From Aestuariivirga sp. (GTDB taxonomy: Bacteria > Pseudomonadota > Alphaproteobacteria > Rhizobiales > Aestuariivirgaceae): DNA of 64,000 nucleotides. The notes beneath the pieces were generated by a model. It saw only the letters and a program-made list of their open reading frames with translations. It had not been told where the DNA came from and did not search any database. Shown piece by piece: positions 50,857 through 60,010 of this stretch. The position numbers were made by a program, and so were the translations under genes. Position 1 is the stretch's first letter. Each line of letters starts with the position of its first letter. The stretch is taken from NCBI RefSeq assembly GCF_020252395.1, contig NZ_JADCDB010000020.1, forward strand, positions 1 through 64,000. Reading direction: 5' to 3'.

Positions 50857-51327
50857 TCACTTCACCACGCCTGGCTTGCCCGGGGCTTTTTCCGCCATGG
50901 CCAGAGCGGCCTCACGGCCTTCTTCCATTGCGGCATGCAGCCGCTGCAGGGTTGCGGCTTCCCCGGCCCTGCGCAGCAGAACATCTTCCCGGCCCCGCGT
51001 CATGAGAAGTCTGGCCGTCAGCGCGCGTGCCTCCCGCTCGCTCGCCGCGATCGACGCATCGAGGTTGGACAGGCGCCGAAGGGCGGCGGCATAGAAGACG
51101 AGGCCAGCGGTGCTCGCGCGTTCCAGCGCCGACAGCGTGTCCACACGCGTTTGCCGAAGGTCTCGTTGGCGTTGCTGCTCCGCGGCGATCTTGGCTTCGA
51201 GTAGCCGCGAGAGATCGGCTTGGGCCAGTGCGAGACGCAGCAGGCGTTTGGAATCGCCCTTCAGAATCCGCCCTCCACCAGCCAGGTCCGGTAGGCACCG
51301 GCGAAGATCATCGCCCAGTCGACCCAT
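50857..51327 (-). CDS. FliJ-like coiled-coil flagellar export protein
   Basis: 156 residues if started at 51327, but this start is 67 bp inside fliR and no good ribosome site fits. The conserved part begins around residue 23 ([15 protein letters not shown]). A long helix with R-D-L-R-Q-T-R and a second helix with R-A-G-E-A-A-T-L give the FliJ-type antiparallel coiled coil. FliJ links the ATPase ring to FlhA. Start uncertain; family inferred from shape and location. Confidence 0.55.
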   Translation of the reverse strand: MGRLGDDLRRCLPDLAGGGRILKGDSKRLLRLALAQADLSRLLEAKIAAEQQRQRDLRQTRVDTLSALERASTAGLVFYAAALRRLSNLDASIAASEREARALTARLLMTRGREDVLLRRAGEAATLQRLHAAMEEGREAALAMAEKAPGKPGVVK

Positions 51328-52022
51328 ACCAGGTAAAACAGGAGGAACCCACCCAGCATCACCGCACCGGTGGTTGCGTGATACATGGAAATCTGCTGGG
51401 CGAAGCGGTTGCCCATGCCGAGCGCGAAGTTGACGATCACGCCATAGAGCAGGAATGGACCCGACAGCCTGAGCGCAAGAAGCCAGGTCTCGTTGAGCGT
51501 TTGCAGCAGATTCGACAGCAGGGCATCGGCGCCGGGCGGGGCGCCCAGGGGCATGACGGCATAGGAGTCGATCACTGCCCGCAGCAATTCGATGTGGAGA
51601 CCCATTGCAAAGATCAGGGTCACGGCAGCTGTGGAGACGAGAGTCGCAAGGGGTGAACCGGTGTCAGCCTCCTCGAGCGGAATGCCGGGAATTCCGGATA
51701 GCCCGATGAAGTTGGAAATTGCTGTTGCGGCGAATTGCAGCGCCATGAAGAAGCAGCGCGCCAGAAGGCCGAGCAGCACCCCGATGACCGTCTCTTGCAT
51801 GATCAGCCATATCTGGCGATCGGGAGAAGCCGTGCCCATTTCGCGCACAAGCCCCGGCAGGATCATGGGTGAAACCGCGGCGGTGATGCCCAGCGCCACG
51901 AACAGCCGCACATGCACCGGCACGCGCGGGCTCGAAAGCCCCGGCGCGAGGAGCAGGCAGCCGCCGATCCGGCAGAACAGCAGGACCAGGCCAAGCAACT
52001 GGGTCTGGAACGGCTCGGTCAT
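51261..52022 (-). CDS. fliR: FliR, flagellar export gate protein
   Basis: 253 residues, about six hydrophobic segments. P-G-L-S-S-P-R-V-P near the N-terminus and the cytoplasmic loop G-I-P-G-I-P-L-E-E match FliR. Part of the FliP-FliQ-FliR export channel in the basal body; fliP is not in the window. Start overlaps the flhA stop (ATGA). Confidence 0.92.
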   Translation of the reverse strand: MTEPFQTQLLGLVLLFCRIGGCLLLAPGLSSPRVPVHVRLFVALGITAAVSPMILPGLVREMGTASPDRQIWLIMQETVIGVLLGLLARCFFMALQFAATAISNFIGLSGIPGIPLEEADTGSPLATLVSTAAVTLIFAMGLHIELLRAVIDSYAVMPLGAPPGADALLSNLLQTLNETWLLALRLSGPFLLYGVIVNFALGMGNRFAQQISMYHATTGAVMLGGFLLFYLVWVDWAMIFAGAYRTWLVEGGF

Positions 52023-54124
52023 GACAACGATGCGATCACGTCCAGTTTCACGCCACGCGCGATTTCGATATGCGACAGCACCGCGATGGCGGGAAACAGC
52101 CGGTCGACGATCATGCGGACATAGGGCCGGGCTTCGGGCGCAGTGACGAGAGCGAACTGTTCGCCCCGGTCCACAAGCGACTTGACCGCGGTCGAAAGCT
52201 CGCCTGCAAACTGCTCGATCAACCTCGGGTCGAGGTCGAACTCGAAAACATCACCCTTCCCGTCGCGCTTTAGACTCTGGATGAACGAGATGTCCCAACG
52301 GCTTCCGAGGCGCACGATCTTCAGCAGTCCGTCTTGCGCCAGGTCGCCGCAGATCTGCTGGGCCAAGCGGTGGCGCACATGCTCCACGATGGCCTCGGGT
52401 TTTCGCACATGCGGCGCGATCTCGGCGATGGCTTCGAGAATGAGGTGCAGGTTGCGCACCGATACGCGTTCGGCCAGCAGCAGCTTCAGAATGGCTTGGA
52501 AACCCGAAAAGGAGAGAAGCGAAGGACAGGTCTCGTCGAGGAGCCGCTTGTATTCCGGTTCCAGCCGGTCCGTCAGAGCGCGCAGGTCCTTGTAGGACAT
52601 CAGGTTCGCGAGATTGCTGCGGATCACTTCCGACAGATGTGTGAGCATCACCGACATGGGATCCACGGGAACGTGGCCATTGGCGCGCAGTTCGGCGGCG
52701 AAGACGTCCGGATACCAGCAAGCTTCCATGCCGAACGCGGGCTCACGCACGTCGTCCCCAGGGAGGTCAGGCTTGGGCCTGCCGCCAGGAATGACCAGGA
52801 GCTCACCCAGGCGAAGCTCGAAGCTCGCAGCCGTTGTACCGTGGATGCGGATGGCATAGCTCCGAGGCGGAATGAGCAGGTCGTCCCCTAACCTGATATC
52901 CGGAATGACAAAGCCATAGTCCTGCGCGAAACGGCGGCGCATCTTGGCCACCCGGTGGGCAAGCTCGCCGTGCGACACCAGCATCGCGCTTGAGATTTGG
53001 CGGCCGAGCCGCAGTTCGATCTCGGGCGTCCGCAGGAGTTCCTTAACGGAGCTCTTCTCTTCCTCCTGCCGGGCCGCCTCCTCCCGGCGCTGCTTGTCGT
53101 CTGCGGCTTGGCGCTCGCGCGCACCCTGCCTTACGATGGTGTAAGCGCCGCCCGCAATAACGCCTGCCAGAAGCGCAAAGGGCAGGAAGGGAAGACCCGG
53201 AACCAGCGACAGAATGCCGAGCAGCATGGCGGCCACCAGAAGAGCGCGCGGATAGGCGCCCAGCTGGGTGAAGATCGCCTCCTGCGCCTCGCCCCGGTTC
53301 CCGCCCTTCGACACGAGCAGACCAGCTGCCAGCGACACGATGAGCGCGGGAATCTGGGTGACGAGGCCGTCGCCCACCGAGAGCTGCGTGTACACGTCCG
53401 CCGATTCCGAGAAGCTCATGCCATGGCGCGCCACGCCGATGATGATGCCGCCGAAGACGTTGACGCCGGTGATGATGAGCCCTGCGATGGCGTCGCCGCG
53501 CACGAACTTCGAGGCGCCGTCCATCGACCCGAAGAAGGCGCTCTCCTGCTCGAGTTCGGAGCGTCGCCGGCGCGCCTCCTTCTCGTCGATAAGCCCTGCC
53601 GAAAGATCGGCATCGATCGCCATCTGCTTGCCGGGAATGGCATCGAGCGTGAAGCGGGCCCCTACCTCCGCGATGCGCGATGCGCCCTTGGTGATCACCA
53701 TGAAATTGATGGTGATGAGGATGACGAAGACGATGACGCCGATGACGAAGTCCCCGCTCATCACGAGGCGGGAGAAGCCGCCAACCATGTGGCCGGCGGC
53801 CGTGGGCCCTTCATGCCCATGCGACAGAATCAACCGCGTGGTCGCCACGTTCAGCGACAGCCGCAGCATTGTGGCAATCAGCAGAACGGTCGGAAAGGCC
53901 GAGAAGTCCAGTGGCCGCCCGATCCACAGCGCAACCATGAGAATGACGACCGACAGCGAGATCGAGAGGGCAAGTCCCAGGTCGAGCAGAAACGGCGGCA
54001 CCGGCAGGAACAGGACGATAAGGATCGCCACGATGCCGGCTGCAAAGCCGATGTCACGGTTGCCGGACCGCAGTGCTGGGCCAGCCGGCGCGATTCGCGA
54101 TGCGTCAGTCATGCCGGGAGACAT
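52019..54124 (-). CDS. flhA: FlhA, flagellar export gate protein
   Basis: 701 residues. Eight N-terminal membrane segments over about 1-325 with the conserved F-H-I-P-E-P-type cytoplasmic loop region, and a C-terminal cytoplasmic domain that docks export chaperones. An in-frame ATG at 54112 ([10 protein letters not shown]) is an alternative start. Largest gene of the operon; overlaps fliR by 4 bp and lies 6 bp after fliQ. Confidence 0.95.
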   Translation of the reverse strand: MSPGMTDASRIAPAGPALRSGNRDIGFAAGIVAILIVLFLPVPPFLLDLGLALSISLSVVILMVALWIGRPLDFSAFPTVLLIATMLRLSLNVATTRLILSHGHEGPTAAGHMVGGFSRLVMSGDFVIGVIVFVILITINFMVITKGASRIAEVGARFTLDAIPGKQMAIDADLSAGLIDEKEARRRRSELEQESAFFGSMDGASKFVRGDAIAGLIITGVNVFGGIIIGVARHGMSFSESADVYTQLSVGDGLVTQIPALIVSLAAGLLVSKGGNRGEAQEAIFTQLGAYPRALLVAAMLLGILSLVPGLPFLPFALLAGVIAGGAYTIVRQGARERQAADDKQRREEAARQEEEKSSVKELLRTPEIELRLGRQISSAMLVSHGELAHRVAKMRRRFAQDYGFVIPDIRLGDDLLIPPRSYAIRIHGTTAASFELRLGELLVIPGGRPKPDLPGDDVREPAFGMEACWYPDVFAAELRANGHVPVDPMSVMLTHLSEVIRSNLANLMSYKDLRALTDRLEPEYKRLLDETCPSLLSFSGFQAILKLLLAERVSVRNLHLILEAIAEIAPHVRKPEAIVEHVRHRLAQQICGDLAQDGLLKIVRLGSRWDISFIQSLKRDGKGDVFEFDLDPRLIEQFAGELSTAVKSLVDRGEQFALVTAPEARPYVRMIVDRLFPAIAVLSHIEIARGVKLDVIASLS

Positions 54125-54130
54125 GCATCT

Positions 54131-54397
54131 TCAGAAGCCAGTTTCGATGTGGACGTAAACCTGCTCGGTAAAGCTCATCAGCTGGCCTGCCGCGACCGGG
54201 GCGAGCAGCAGCAAGGCCGCAAACACCGCAAGAATCTTAGGGACGAAAGTGAGCGTGGCTTCCTGGATCTGGGTAAGCGCCTGAATCAGCGCGATGACAA
54301 TTCCGACGAGGGTGGCGGCGCCCACTGCAGGACCGGCCCCGACGATTACAGCCCAGATCGCATCTTGCACCAGCTTCAGCGCATCGGCTTCGTTCAT
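54131..54397 (-). CDS. fliQ: FliQ, flagellar export gate protein
   Basis: 88 residues, two hydrophobic segments (about 16-38 and 52-73), with the conserved L-I-Q-A-L-T-Q-I-Q-E-A-T-L-T-F-V-P-K between them. Start overlaps the flgD stop by 4 bp. Confidence 0.95.
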   Translation of the reverse strand: MNEADALKLVQDAIWAVIVGAGPAVGAATLVGIVIALIQALTQIQEATLTFVPKILAVFAALLLLAPVAAGQLMSFTEQVYVHIETGF

Positions 54398-54801
54398 GCC
54401 GCGCTCACGCTATAGCCACCGCCCAGGGCCAGAGTCCGTCCGTCCTTCAGCGTTGCGAGAGGACCGTCCTGGCCAATAGTCACGCTCGTCGCCACGCCGG
54501 ACACCGACCCGTCAAGGCTGCTCAGCTTGCGGCCTATCAGCACCGAGGCCAGTGTGGCATTGGACGAGGACAACAGCGAGTCCAGCTTCCCGTTCAGCTT
54601 GATCGACTGCTCGACTGTCGAGAAGGATGCGAGCTGCGATAGCGTTTCTGCCGGATCATTGGGCTTCGTCGGATCCTGGTTCTTCATCTGCGCCATGAAC
54701 AGCCGGAGGAAGCTGTCATAGTCCATGTTGGTCTTGAGCGGTTCGGCCGGGTTCTTCGAAATGGAGGCCGGGGAGTTAGCGGTGGGGTTCACGGTGGTCA
54801 T
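54394..54801 (-). CDS. flgD: FlgD, flagellar hook-capping protein
   Basis: Scaffold for hook assembly. 135 residues, short as in rhizobia. The conserved segment is Y-D-S-F-L-R-L-F-M-A-Q-M-K-N-Q-D-P-T-K-P followed by Q-L-A-S-F-S-T-V-E-Q-S. The C-terminal Ig-like domain of enteric FlgD is lacking. Starts one base after flbT ends (TGATG-type junction). Confidence 0.93.
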   Translation of the reverse strand: MTTVNPTANSPASISKNPAEPLKTNMDYDSFLRLFMAQMKNQDPTKPNDPAETLSQLASFSTVEQSIKLNGKLDSLLSSSNATLASVLIGRKLSSLDGSVSGVATSVTIGQDGPLATLKDGRTLALGGGYSVSAA

Positions 54802-55193
54802 CAGGCAGCCTCCTCGCTGGCTTCGGATTTCCGGTCGGCGGCAAAAGACAGCCGCAGTTGCTTCAATGCGTCGAAATACCGGCCTTCAGCCACCTTCTGG
54901 TCGGCGAGGTCGATCTGCTGGCGTACGCTCTCATCATTGATCGCTTGGCGGGTGCGGAAGGAAAGATGTTTGTAGAGTTCCGCCGTCATGCCGGCGTTGG
55001 CCGGATCCATGAGCATGGATTGAACCACGAAATAGAGCTGCCTTACCGGAGTTGTCGCTTCGTCGGCCTGCATGACATGGTTCTCGAGCAGAAAAGTCAC
55101 GTCGTTGAGAAACTCGAGCGAGGTTCTGCGGTCCACCCGCAGTACCGCGCCGTTAACGTAGAGTTTTTCACCACGCTTGAGATGAATGAACAT
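54801..55193 (-). CDS. flbT: FlbT, flagellin translation regulator
   Basis: 130 residues. Binds the 5' leader of flagellin mRNA and represses its translation until the hook is complete in Caulobacter; in Brucella it activates. L-K-R-G-E-K-L-Y-V-N-G-A-V and F-L-L-E-N-H-V-M match the family. Overlaps flaF by 26 bp. Confidence 0.94.
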   Translation of the reverse strand: MFIHLKRGEKLYVNGAVLRVDRRTSLEFLNDVTFLLENHVMQADEATTPVRQLYFVVQSMLMDPANAGMTAELYKHLSFRTRQAINDESVRQQIDLADQKVAEGRYFDALKQLRLSFAADRKSEASEEAA

Positions 55194-55554
55194 GCCCGTT
55201 CCTTCCCAGTCCGTTCCTAATGGTTTCCGATACTTCGATCAGGGCGGAGAAATCATCGACATGGCCCTGGCGGATGTCCTCGGAACGCCGCAGCATCCAG
55301 ATGCCAATCGAGATCAGGCTGGCGCGCAGGGCTTCAGGCAGGCCATTGCCGTCATCCGCGAGATCCTCGAGCAGGATCGTCCAGAGGCGGTTGACGAAGA
55401 GCAGCGCCTCGACCGAGTCGCGCGTGCCGCGGCCAGCTTGCTGGGCGCGCTTCAGCAGAGCGATGGCGGTGTCGAAGGCCCGCCGCTCGTTGTCGCGTAT
55501 CTGTTCGGTGGTGTCTTCGAGCATCGCCATGTAGGTCGATTCATACATGCTCAT
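55168..55554 (-). CDS. flaF: FlaF, flagellin assembly/secretion regulator
   Basis: 128 residues from the ATG at 55554 (MSMYESTYMA); 11 extra codons to 55587 are open but overlap flgL. The family core R-x-x-E-x-x-A-F-D/E-x-x-x-x-L-L and the F-V-N-R-L-W-T-I-L-x-x-D-L segment are present. Works against FlbT to allow flagellin production. Confidence 0.93.
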   Translation of the reverse strand: MSMYESTYMAMLEDTTEQIRDNERRAFDTAIALLKRAQQAGRGTRDSVEALLFVNRLWTILLEDLADDGNGLPEALRASLISIGIWMLRRSEDIRQGHVDDFSALIEVSETIRNGLGRNGHVHSSQAW

Positions 55555-55583
55555 CTGTTCCCCATGGTGATCCGGGCTCCGCA

Positions 55584-56624
55584 TCAAAGATAGGAAAGAA
55601 GACTCATACGGCTGATCCGGCTGGTCAGCGCATAAGAGCTTTCGAGTTGATTCATCAGCACGTTGACGCGTGTGGCTGCCTCATAAGGGTCGACACCCTC
55701 AAGAGCAGTGACCGCAGCCGTGAGCCGCGGCCTCCTTCCGTCGATCTCCGCTCGCGCCGCCTTGACTCCGGACTGGCCAATGCCGACCCGTGCCTGTTCG
55801 TCGCCGATCTTTGCCTGAGCCTGGGAAATCAGGGCGAGCGCGCGATCGGCGGCGGCCGTGAAGGCCGTCGCGTTGAGTTTGCCGCGGCCCAGCACCTCCA
55901 TCGCCGAGAAGGCCTGGGCCATAAGTTGCGCGAAGGGAGCGTTGGCGCTGCTGGACACGTCGACAGCGCTGCCGGAGGGAAGCCGCAGCTTGGGCGTCTC
56001 GTCCGTTGCCGCCGACCACGTGGACGTCCAGCCGGGTGTGGTGAAGAGCGCCGCGAAGGCGCCATCAAGAAAGCCGCCGATGTCGGTGGCGGTCAGAGAG
56101 GCCGCCGCCGGATCGTCCGGCGCGAAACCGAACTGCGTCTGGAAAGCGCTGGCGATGGCCAGGCGCGGCCCCGCGTCATAGGCGGCGAGCGGAGGCGTGT
56201 CGCTGGCCAGCCCTGAGAACAGGTATTGTCCGTCGTGGGTGACTGAGAGCGTATCCCGCATGGCGTCTAGGGAGGTGCGGGCCAGGGCGGCGCTCAGTGC
56301 CCGCCCGTTTTCGGAATTGCGTGCCCCGGTGAGCGTGGAGCGAAACCGCTCCGCCAGCGTGCCGAGAGAGGAAAGGGAGTCCTGCACGGTTTCGCTCCGC
56401 GCGCTGGCAAGGCCGAGGCTGGTGGCTGACTGGTCGAGTCCGGCCAGCTGAACCCGCAGGCTGATGGCCGCGCCCGTACGCGCGCCAAGTGCAAGGCCGA
56501 CGTCCTCGTGGCGGGCGGAGGCCGCCTCGGTCTGCGCCTGCGCCAGCCGTCTCTGACTCTCCGCCATGGCGAAACGCGAGGGCTGCAGCAGCAGCCGGGT
56601 GGGAATGGAGTCCACTGTCCCCAT
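55584..56624 (-). CDS. flgL: FlgL, hook-filament junction protein
   Basis: 346 residues with flagellin-like N- and C-terminal helices (L-A-Q-A-Q-T-E-A-A-S-A at the N-terminus and L-E-S-S-Y-A-L-T-S-R-I-S-R-M-S-L-L at the C-terminus). Starts one base before the flgK stop ends, so the two are coupled. Confidence 0.92.
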   Translation of the reverse strand: MGTVDSIPTRLLLQPSRFAMAESQRRLAQAQTEAASARHEDVGLALGARTGAAISLRVQLAGLDQSATSLGLASARSETVQDSLSSLGTLAERFRSTLTGARNSENGRALSAALARTSLDAMRDTLSVTHDGQYLFSGLASDTPPLAAYDAGPRLAIASAFQTQFGFAPDDPAAASLTATDIGGFLDGAFAALFTTPGWTSTWSAATDETPKLRLPSGSAVDVSSSANAPFAQLMAQAFSAMEVLGRGKLNATAFTAAADRALALISQAQAKIGDEQARVGIGQSGVKAARAEIDGRRPRLTAAVTALEGVDPYEAATRVNVLMNQLESSYALTSRISRMSLLSYL

Positions 56625-58090
56625 CAGTTTACGGCCTCAAGCAACGTATCGAGCATCGAATTGACGGCAGTAAGCACCTTGGAAGACGCCTGGTAGCTTT
56701 TCTCGAGGTCCAGCAGGGTCGCCATTTCCTGGTCGATGTTGACGCCATTGATCCGGGCAAGCGACTGAGCGGCGCGGGATTTGGCCGCTGCCGCAGCGTC
56801 GCCTGAGGCCTGCGCATCCTGCCGCTTCGCTTCTACCCAAGAGGATGATCTGGCACCGTACTCCGCCAGCGAGGCGTCGCCACCCAGGCCACCCCAGTTG
56901 CCGAATGATTGTTTCCTGTTCAGCCCGTCTGCGAGCTCCGCGATGCGGGTCTGGAAACCGGCCTTGCCTGCGGCGTTGCGCAGGTAGCCGGGTCCGCCGA
57001 AACCGCCGTCCCGGATCAGCAGCGGGGTTCCGCCCTGGTCCGGATCGGCCAGAGCATTGATCCGGATCCTGCCCGCCAGCCCGGCATTCGGGTCGCTGAG
57101 CGAAGGGAGCGTACCCGTGCCCTGGAACAAGCCCTCCACTGTCGGCAGGCTTGCAGGCAGCTGCGGATCCGCCTCGGAGAATGCATTGACGAGTCCCGCC
57201 GCAATCTGATCCAGCTGCAGCGACAGTTGCGGCGCAAATCCGTCCCGCAATGCCGCGTAGGCCGGCAACTTGCCGCCGGAAGTGGGCATCGTTGCGCCGG
57301 CGCCGGTCACAGGCACGCCATCGATCATCAGTGCATTGCCTACGCTGCCGGCAGCCAGGTAGCCGGAGGCCGCAAAGCTCACGCCGCGCGGGCTTCCCTC
57401 GAACAGCACTGCGCCGCCTTCGGCGTAGATCGAAACATCGTTGTTGGGCCGCACGGTGATGCGGATGCCGATTTCCTCCGAGAGCAGTTTGAGAATCGAG
57501 TCGCGCTGGTCCAGAGAATCCGTCAGGTCGCTGGCCGTTCCCTGGCCGCGAACGATGCTGTCGTTCACCACTTTGAACTGGGACAGAAGATTGGTGACGC
57601 GTTCGGCAGAATCCGCCATGCTTCTATCCGCCTCGGAACGGATCGAGGAGATCTCGTCCGAAGCAGTGTTGAGCTTCTGGGCCACGCCGCGAGCGGCCTC
57701 CAGCGCGGCGCGCGCAAGGCTGGAGCTGGCGGGGTTCTGCTCATAGCTGCGCAACGCCGTCTGCAGCTTTCCGAGAGCCGCTGCGATGGACTGGTCGTCT
57801 TGTGGGTCACCGGAGATGGCGCTCATCCGCTGCAAAGCTTCGAGCGTGATCTGCTGGCCCGCCGCGCCACTGGTGGATGCCAGCAGCTTGTCGAGCAGCG
57901 TGCGGTCGCTACTGCGCGCGATCTGGGCCAAGACGGGGCCGGAGTTCGGCAAGGTGACGATCTCGGCCGTGCGGCGGGAATAGTTTTCGTCACCCGCCGA
58001 ACTGACGTTGCGGGACACGACAGCGGACCGCGCCGCGCTGACGGAGAGACCCGCCAGCGCGTAGTTCAGTGCCGAAGAAAGAGTTGCCAT
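56624..58090 (-). CDS. flgK: FlgK, hook-filament junction protein
   Basis: 488 residues. N-terminal L-N-Y-A-L-A-G-L-S-V-S-A-A-R-S-A-V-V-S-R-N-V-S and the C-terminal E-K-S-Y-Q-A-S-S-K-V-L-T-A-V-N-S-M-L are the conserved D0 helices. 30 bp downstream of flgE. Confidence 0.93.
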   Translation of the reverse strand: MATLSSALNYALAGLSVSAARSAVVSRNVSSAGDENYSRRTAEIVTLPNSGPVLAQIARSSDRTLLDKLLASTSGAAGQQITLEALQRMSAISGDPQDDQSIAAALGKLQTALRSYEQNPASSSLARAALEAARGVAQKLNTASDEISSIRSEADRSMADSAERVTNLLSQFKVVNDSIVRGQGTASDLTDSLDQRDSILKLLSEEIGIRITVRPNNDVSIYAEGGAVLFEGSPRGVSFAASGYLAAGSVGNALMIDGVPVTGAGATMPTSGGKLPAYAALRDGFAPQLSLQLDQIAAGLVNAFSEADPQLPASLPTVEGLFQGTGTLPSLSDPNAGLAGRIRINALADPDQGGTPLLIRDGGFGGPGYLRNAAGKAGFQTRIAELADGLNRKQSFGNWGGLGGDASLAEYGARSSSWVEAKRQDAQASGDAAAAAKSRAAQSLARINGVNIDQEMATLLDLEKSYQASSKVLTAVNSMLDTLLEAVN

Positions 58091-58120
58091 TGCAGGGGCC
58101 TCATGCCGCCGTCACACCGT

Positions 58121-59377
58121 CTAGCGCTTCAGATTGACCAGCACGTCCATGAGCTCCGAACCGGTCTGGAACACTTTTGAGTTCGCGGTGTATGCGCGCT
58201 GGGCATCGATCATGGTGGTGAGCTCGCTGGCCAGGTCCACGGTGGACTGCTCGAGCGTCTTGGACATTATGTCGCCAAGCCCGGCGGATTGCGCGAAACC
58301 GACCGAAATGCCCCCGGTCTCGGACGAGGCTTGGAAAACATTCCCCGCGAGGGGCGTGAGCAGATTGGGGCTCGTCACATGGGCGAGAGGAATCCTGAAC
58401 ACCGGAATGCGTGTACCGCCATCATAGATGGCATAGACGAACCCGTCCCGCGAGATTTCGACGTTCTTGGGCGCGCCTGCCGGCGTACCGTTCACCGAGG
58501 CGGAAAGAACGGTATAGCCGGTCGCGAATTGCGTCGTTCCGCCCACGCCGAGCGTGAAGTCGGCTCCGCCCGGTATCGTGAAGGTGAAAGAGCTCGGCTG
58601 CGAAGGATCGAGCCTGCCGTCGGCGCCAAACGCCAGGGTCTGTGTCGTCAATGGACCCGTTGAATAGGGAAAGCCGCCGTTGGAAGCCGCGTCACGCGAG
58701 TCATAGACCGACATTTCCCAGTTTCCGGCGCCAGTCTTCGCGAAATAGATGTCCAGATTCACCTCGGCGCCCAGATTATCATAGACGATCAGCGAGGATT
58801 TGGCCGTGTAGGTCGAGGATGCATTGTTGAATGACGGCAGGTTGCTCACCGCGATGATGCCTGCGGTTGATGGCAGGTTGGCGCGAATGGCGCCCTGCGA
58901 TGATGGCGTAGCCGAGAGCGATGGTCCGCCGAAGCTGACGGGCGTGAGGTTATTGAATCCATTCAGCGTCACAGCCGGCTGGCCGGGGTTAAGCTTGTAG
59001 CCAAGCAAGGCGAAGCCCGCGGCGTTGACCAGGGTTCCGCTGTCATCGGGCACAAAGGCGCCAGCCCGGGTGAGATATGGCGTACCTGCCGGGTTCGCCA
59101 CCATGAAAAAGCCGCCGCCCCTAATGGCGAGGTCGCTCACCGACGAGGTGCCTACCAGGCCGCCCTGCGCATCGATGTTGTGGCGGACGTCCGTCAGCAC
59201 TGCGCCCGACTCAAAAGCGGAATCCCAGTTCGACAGGATCAGGCTGGAAAACTCGCAGCTCGAGCTTTTGTAGCCGGTGGTGTTCACGTTGGCGACATTG
59301 TCCGCCACTGTCGAAAGACGGTTTGCCTGGGCATTCATGCCCGACACGCCGGTGCGCATCACACCGTAAAGACTCAT
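58121..59377 (-). CDS. flgE: FlgE, flagellar hook protein
   Basis: 418 residues. N-terminal rod/hook motif S-G-M-N-A-Q-A-N-R-L-S-x-V-A-D-N-V-A-N-V-N-T-T-G-Y-K and the C-terminal E-L-T-T-M-I-D-A-Q-R-A-Y-T-A-N-S-K-V. AAGAGG ribosome site at the start. A 69-bp gap separates it from the transglycosylase; in S. meliloti and Brucella the regulators rem and ftcR lie at this place, but no gene fits here. Confidence 0.94.
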   Translation of the reverse strand: MSLYGVMRTGVSGMNAQANRLSTVADNVANVNTTGYKSSSCEFSSLILSNWDSAFESGAVLTDVRHNIDAQGGLVGTSSVSDLAIRGGGFFMVANPAGTPYLTRAGAFVPDDSGTLVNAAGFALLGYKLNPGQPAVTLNGFNNLTPVSFGGPSLSATPSSQGAIRANLPSTAGIIAVSNLPSFNNASSTYTAKSSLIVYDNLGAEVNLDIYFAKTGAGNWEMSVYDSRDAASNGGFPYSTGPLTTQTLAFGADGRLDPSQPSSFTFTIPGGADFTLGVGGTTQFATGYTVLSASVNGTPAGAPKNVEISRDGFVYAIYDGGTRIPVFRIPLAHVTSPNLLTPLAGNVFQASSETGGISVGFAQSAGLGDIMSKTLEQSTVDLASELTTMIDAQRAYTANSKVFQTGSELMDVLVNLKR

Positions 59378-59446
59378 TGCCTGAACCTCTTGCTAACCCT
59401 TGCCGCAGCATGCGGCGTTTGGCTTGCGCCGGACTGATGCACGCGA

Positions 59447-60010
59447 TCACCTGCAGAATTTGCGCGAGGCAGGCGTCCATGCGCCGAAGCCGGTGGCGAC
59501 GAGATTGCGGATCACGGCGCAGATATAGCGCTTCTGGGCGGGATCGTTGTCGGGCCCCGCATGGTAGCGGGCCACGGCCATGGCCCAGCTTCCTTCCTTC
59601 TGCCGCAGGTCTTTCAGAAAACGGGCCGCGTATCTGACATTGAGTGCGGGATCGAGCATCGCCGAGACGGAGGCAAAAGCCTGCCCGTGATAGTGGTGGT
59701 TGACCTGCATGCAGCCAAGATCGATAAGCTTCTTGCCCGAGCGCCTGGCACGGTCGAATTCGGCCAGTGCGTCTTGCTTCGTCGTGGTGAGGACTGTGCG
59801 CCCCTCGATGTTGAGGGCATAGGGGTGAAGCGCGCCCTTGCGGCCGGTCTCCGTCATGGCGACGGCATAGAGCACGCCGAGCGGCACCCCTTCCGCCACC
59901 GCCGCTCCGGACATCTGGCGCTCGCAGATATCTCCGTCACCCGCGGACGCCGCAGCGCCGGCATTACACAATGAGATCAACAGAAACAGGCTGCACACGA
60001 GTTTCTTCAT
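59447..60010 (-). CDS. Flagellar-locus lytic transglycosylase (SLT fold)
   Basis: 187 residues from the ATG at 60010, with a signal peptide (K-K-L-V-C-S-L-F-L-L-I-S-L-C-N-A-G-A-A-A). The catalytic Glu is probably in the A-M-T-E-T-G-R-K segment, and G-C-M-Q-V-N-H-H-Y-H-G and A-V-A-R-Y-H-A-G follow as in the SLT family. Likely opens the cell wall for the rod, complementing the FlgJ-like protein that lacks a muramidase domain. Start overlaps fliK by 47 bp. Confidence 0.87.
   Translation of the reverse strand: MKKLVCSLFLLISLCNAGAAASAGDGDICERQMSGAAVAEGVPLGVLYAVAMTETGRKGALHPYALNIEGRTVLTTTKQDALAEFDRARRSGKKLIDLGCMQVNHHYHGQAFASVSAMLDPALNVRYAARFLKDLRQKEGSWAMAVARYHAGPDNDPAQKRYICAVIRNLVATGFGAWTPASRKFCR

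Noticed and set aside
59378-59446. Sigma-54 promoter before flgE
   Set aside because: A GG...GC pair exists but with nine instead of ten bases between, and the flanking consensus is poor.
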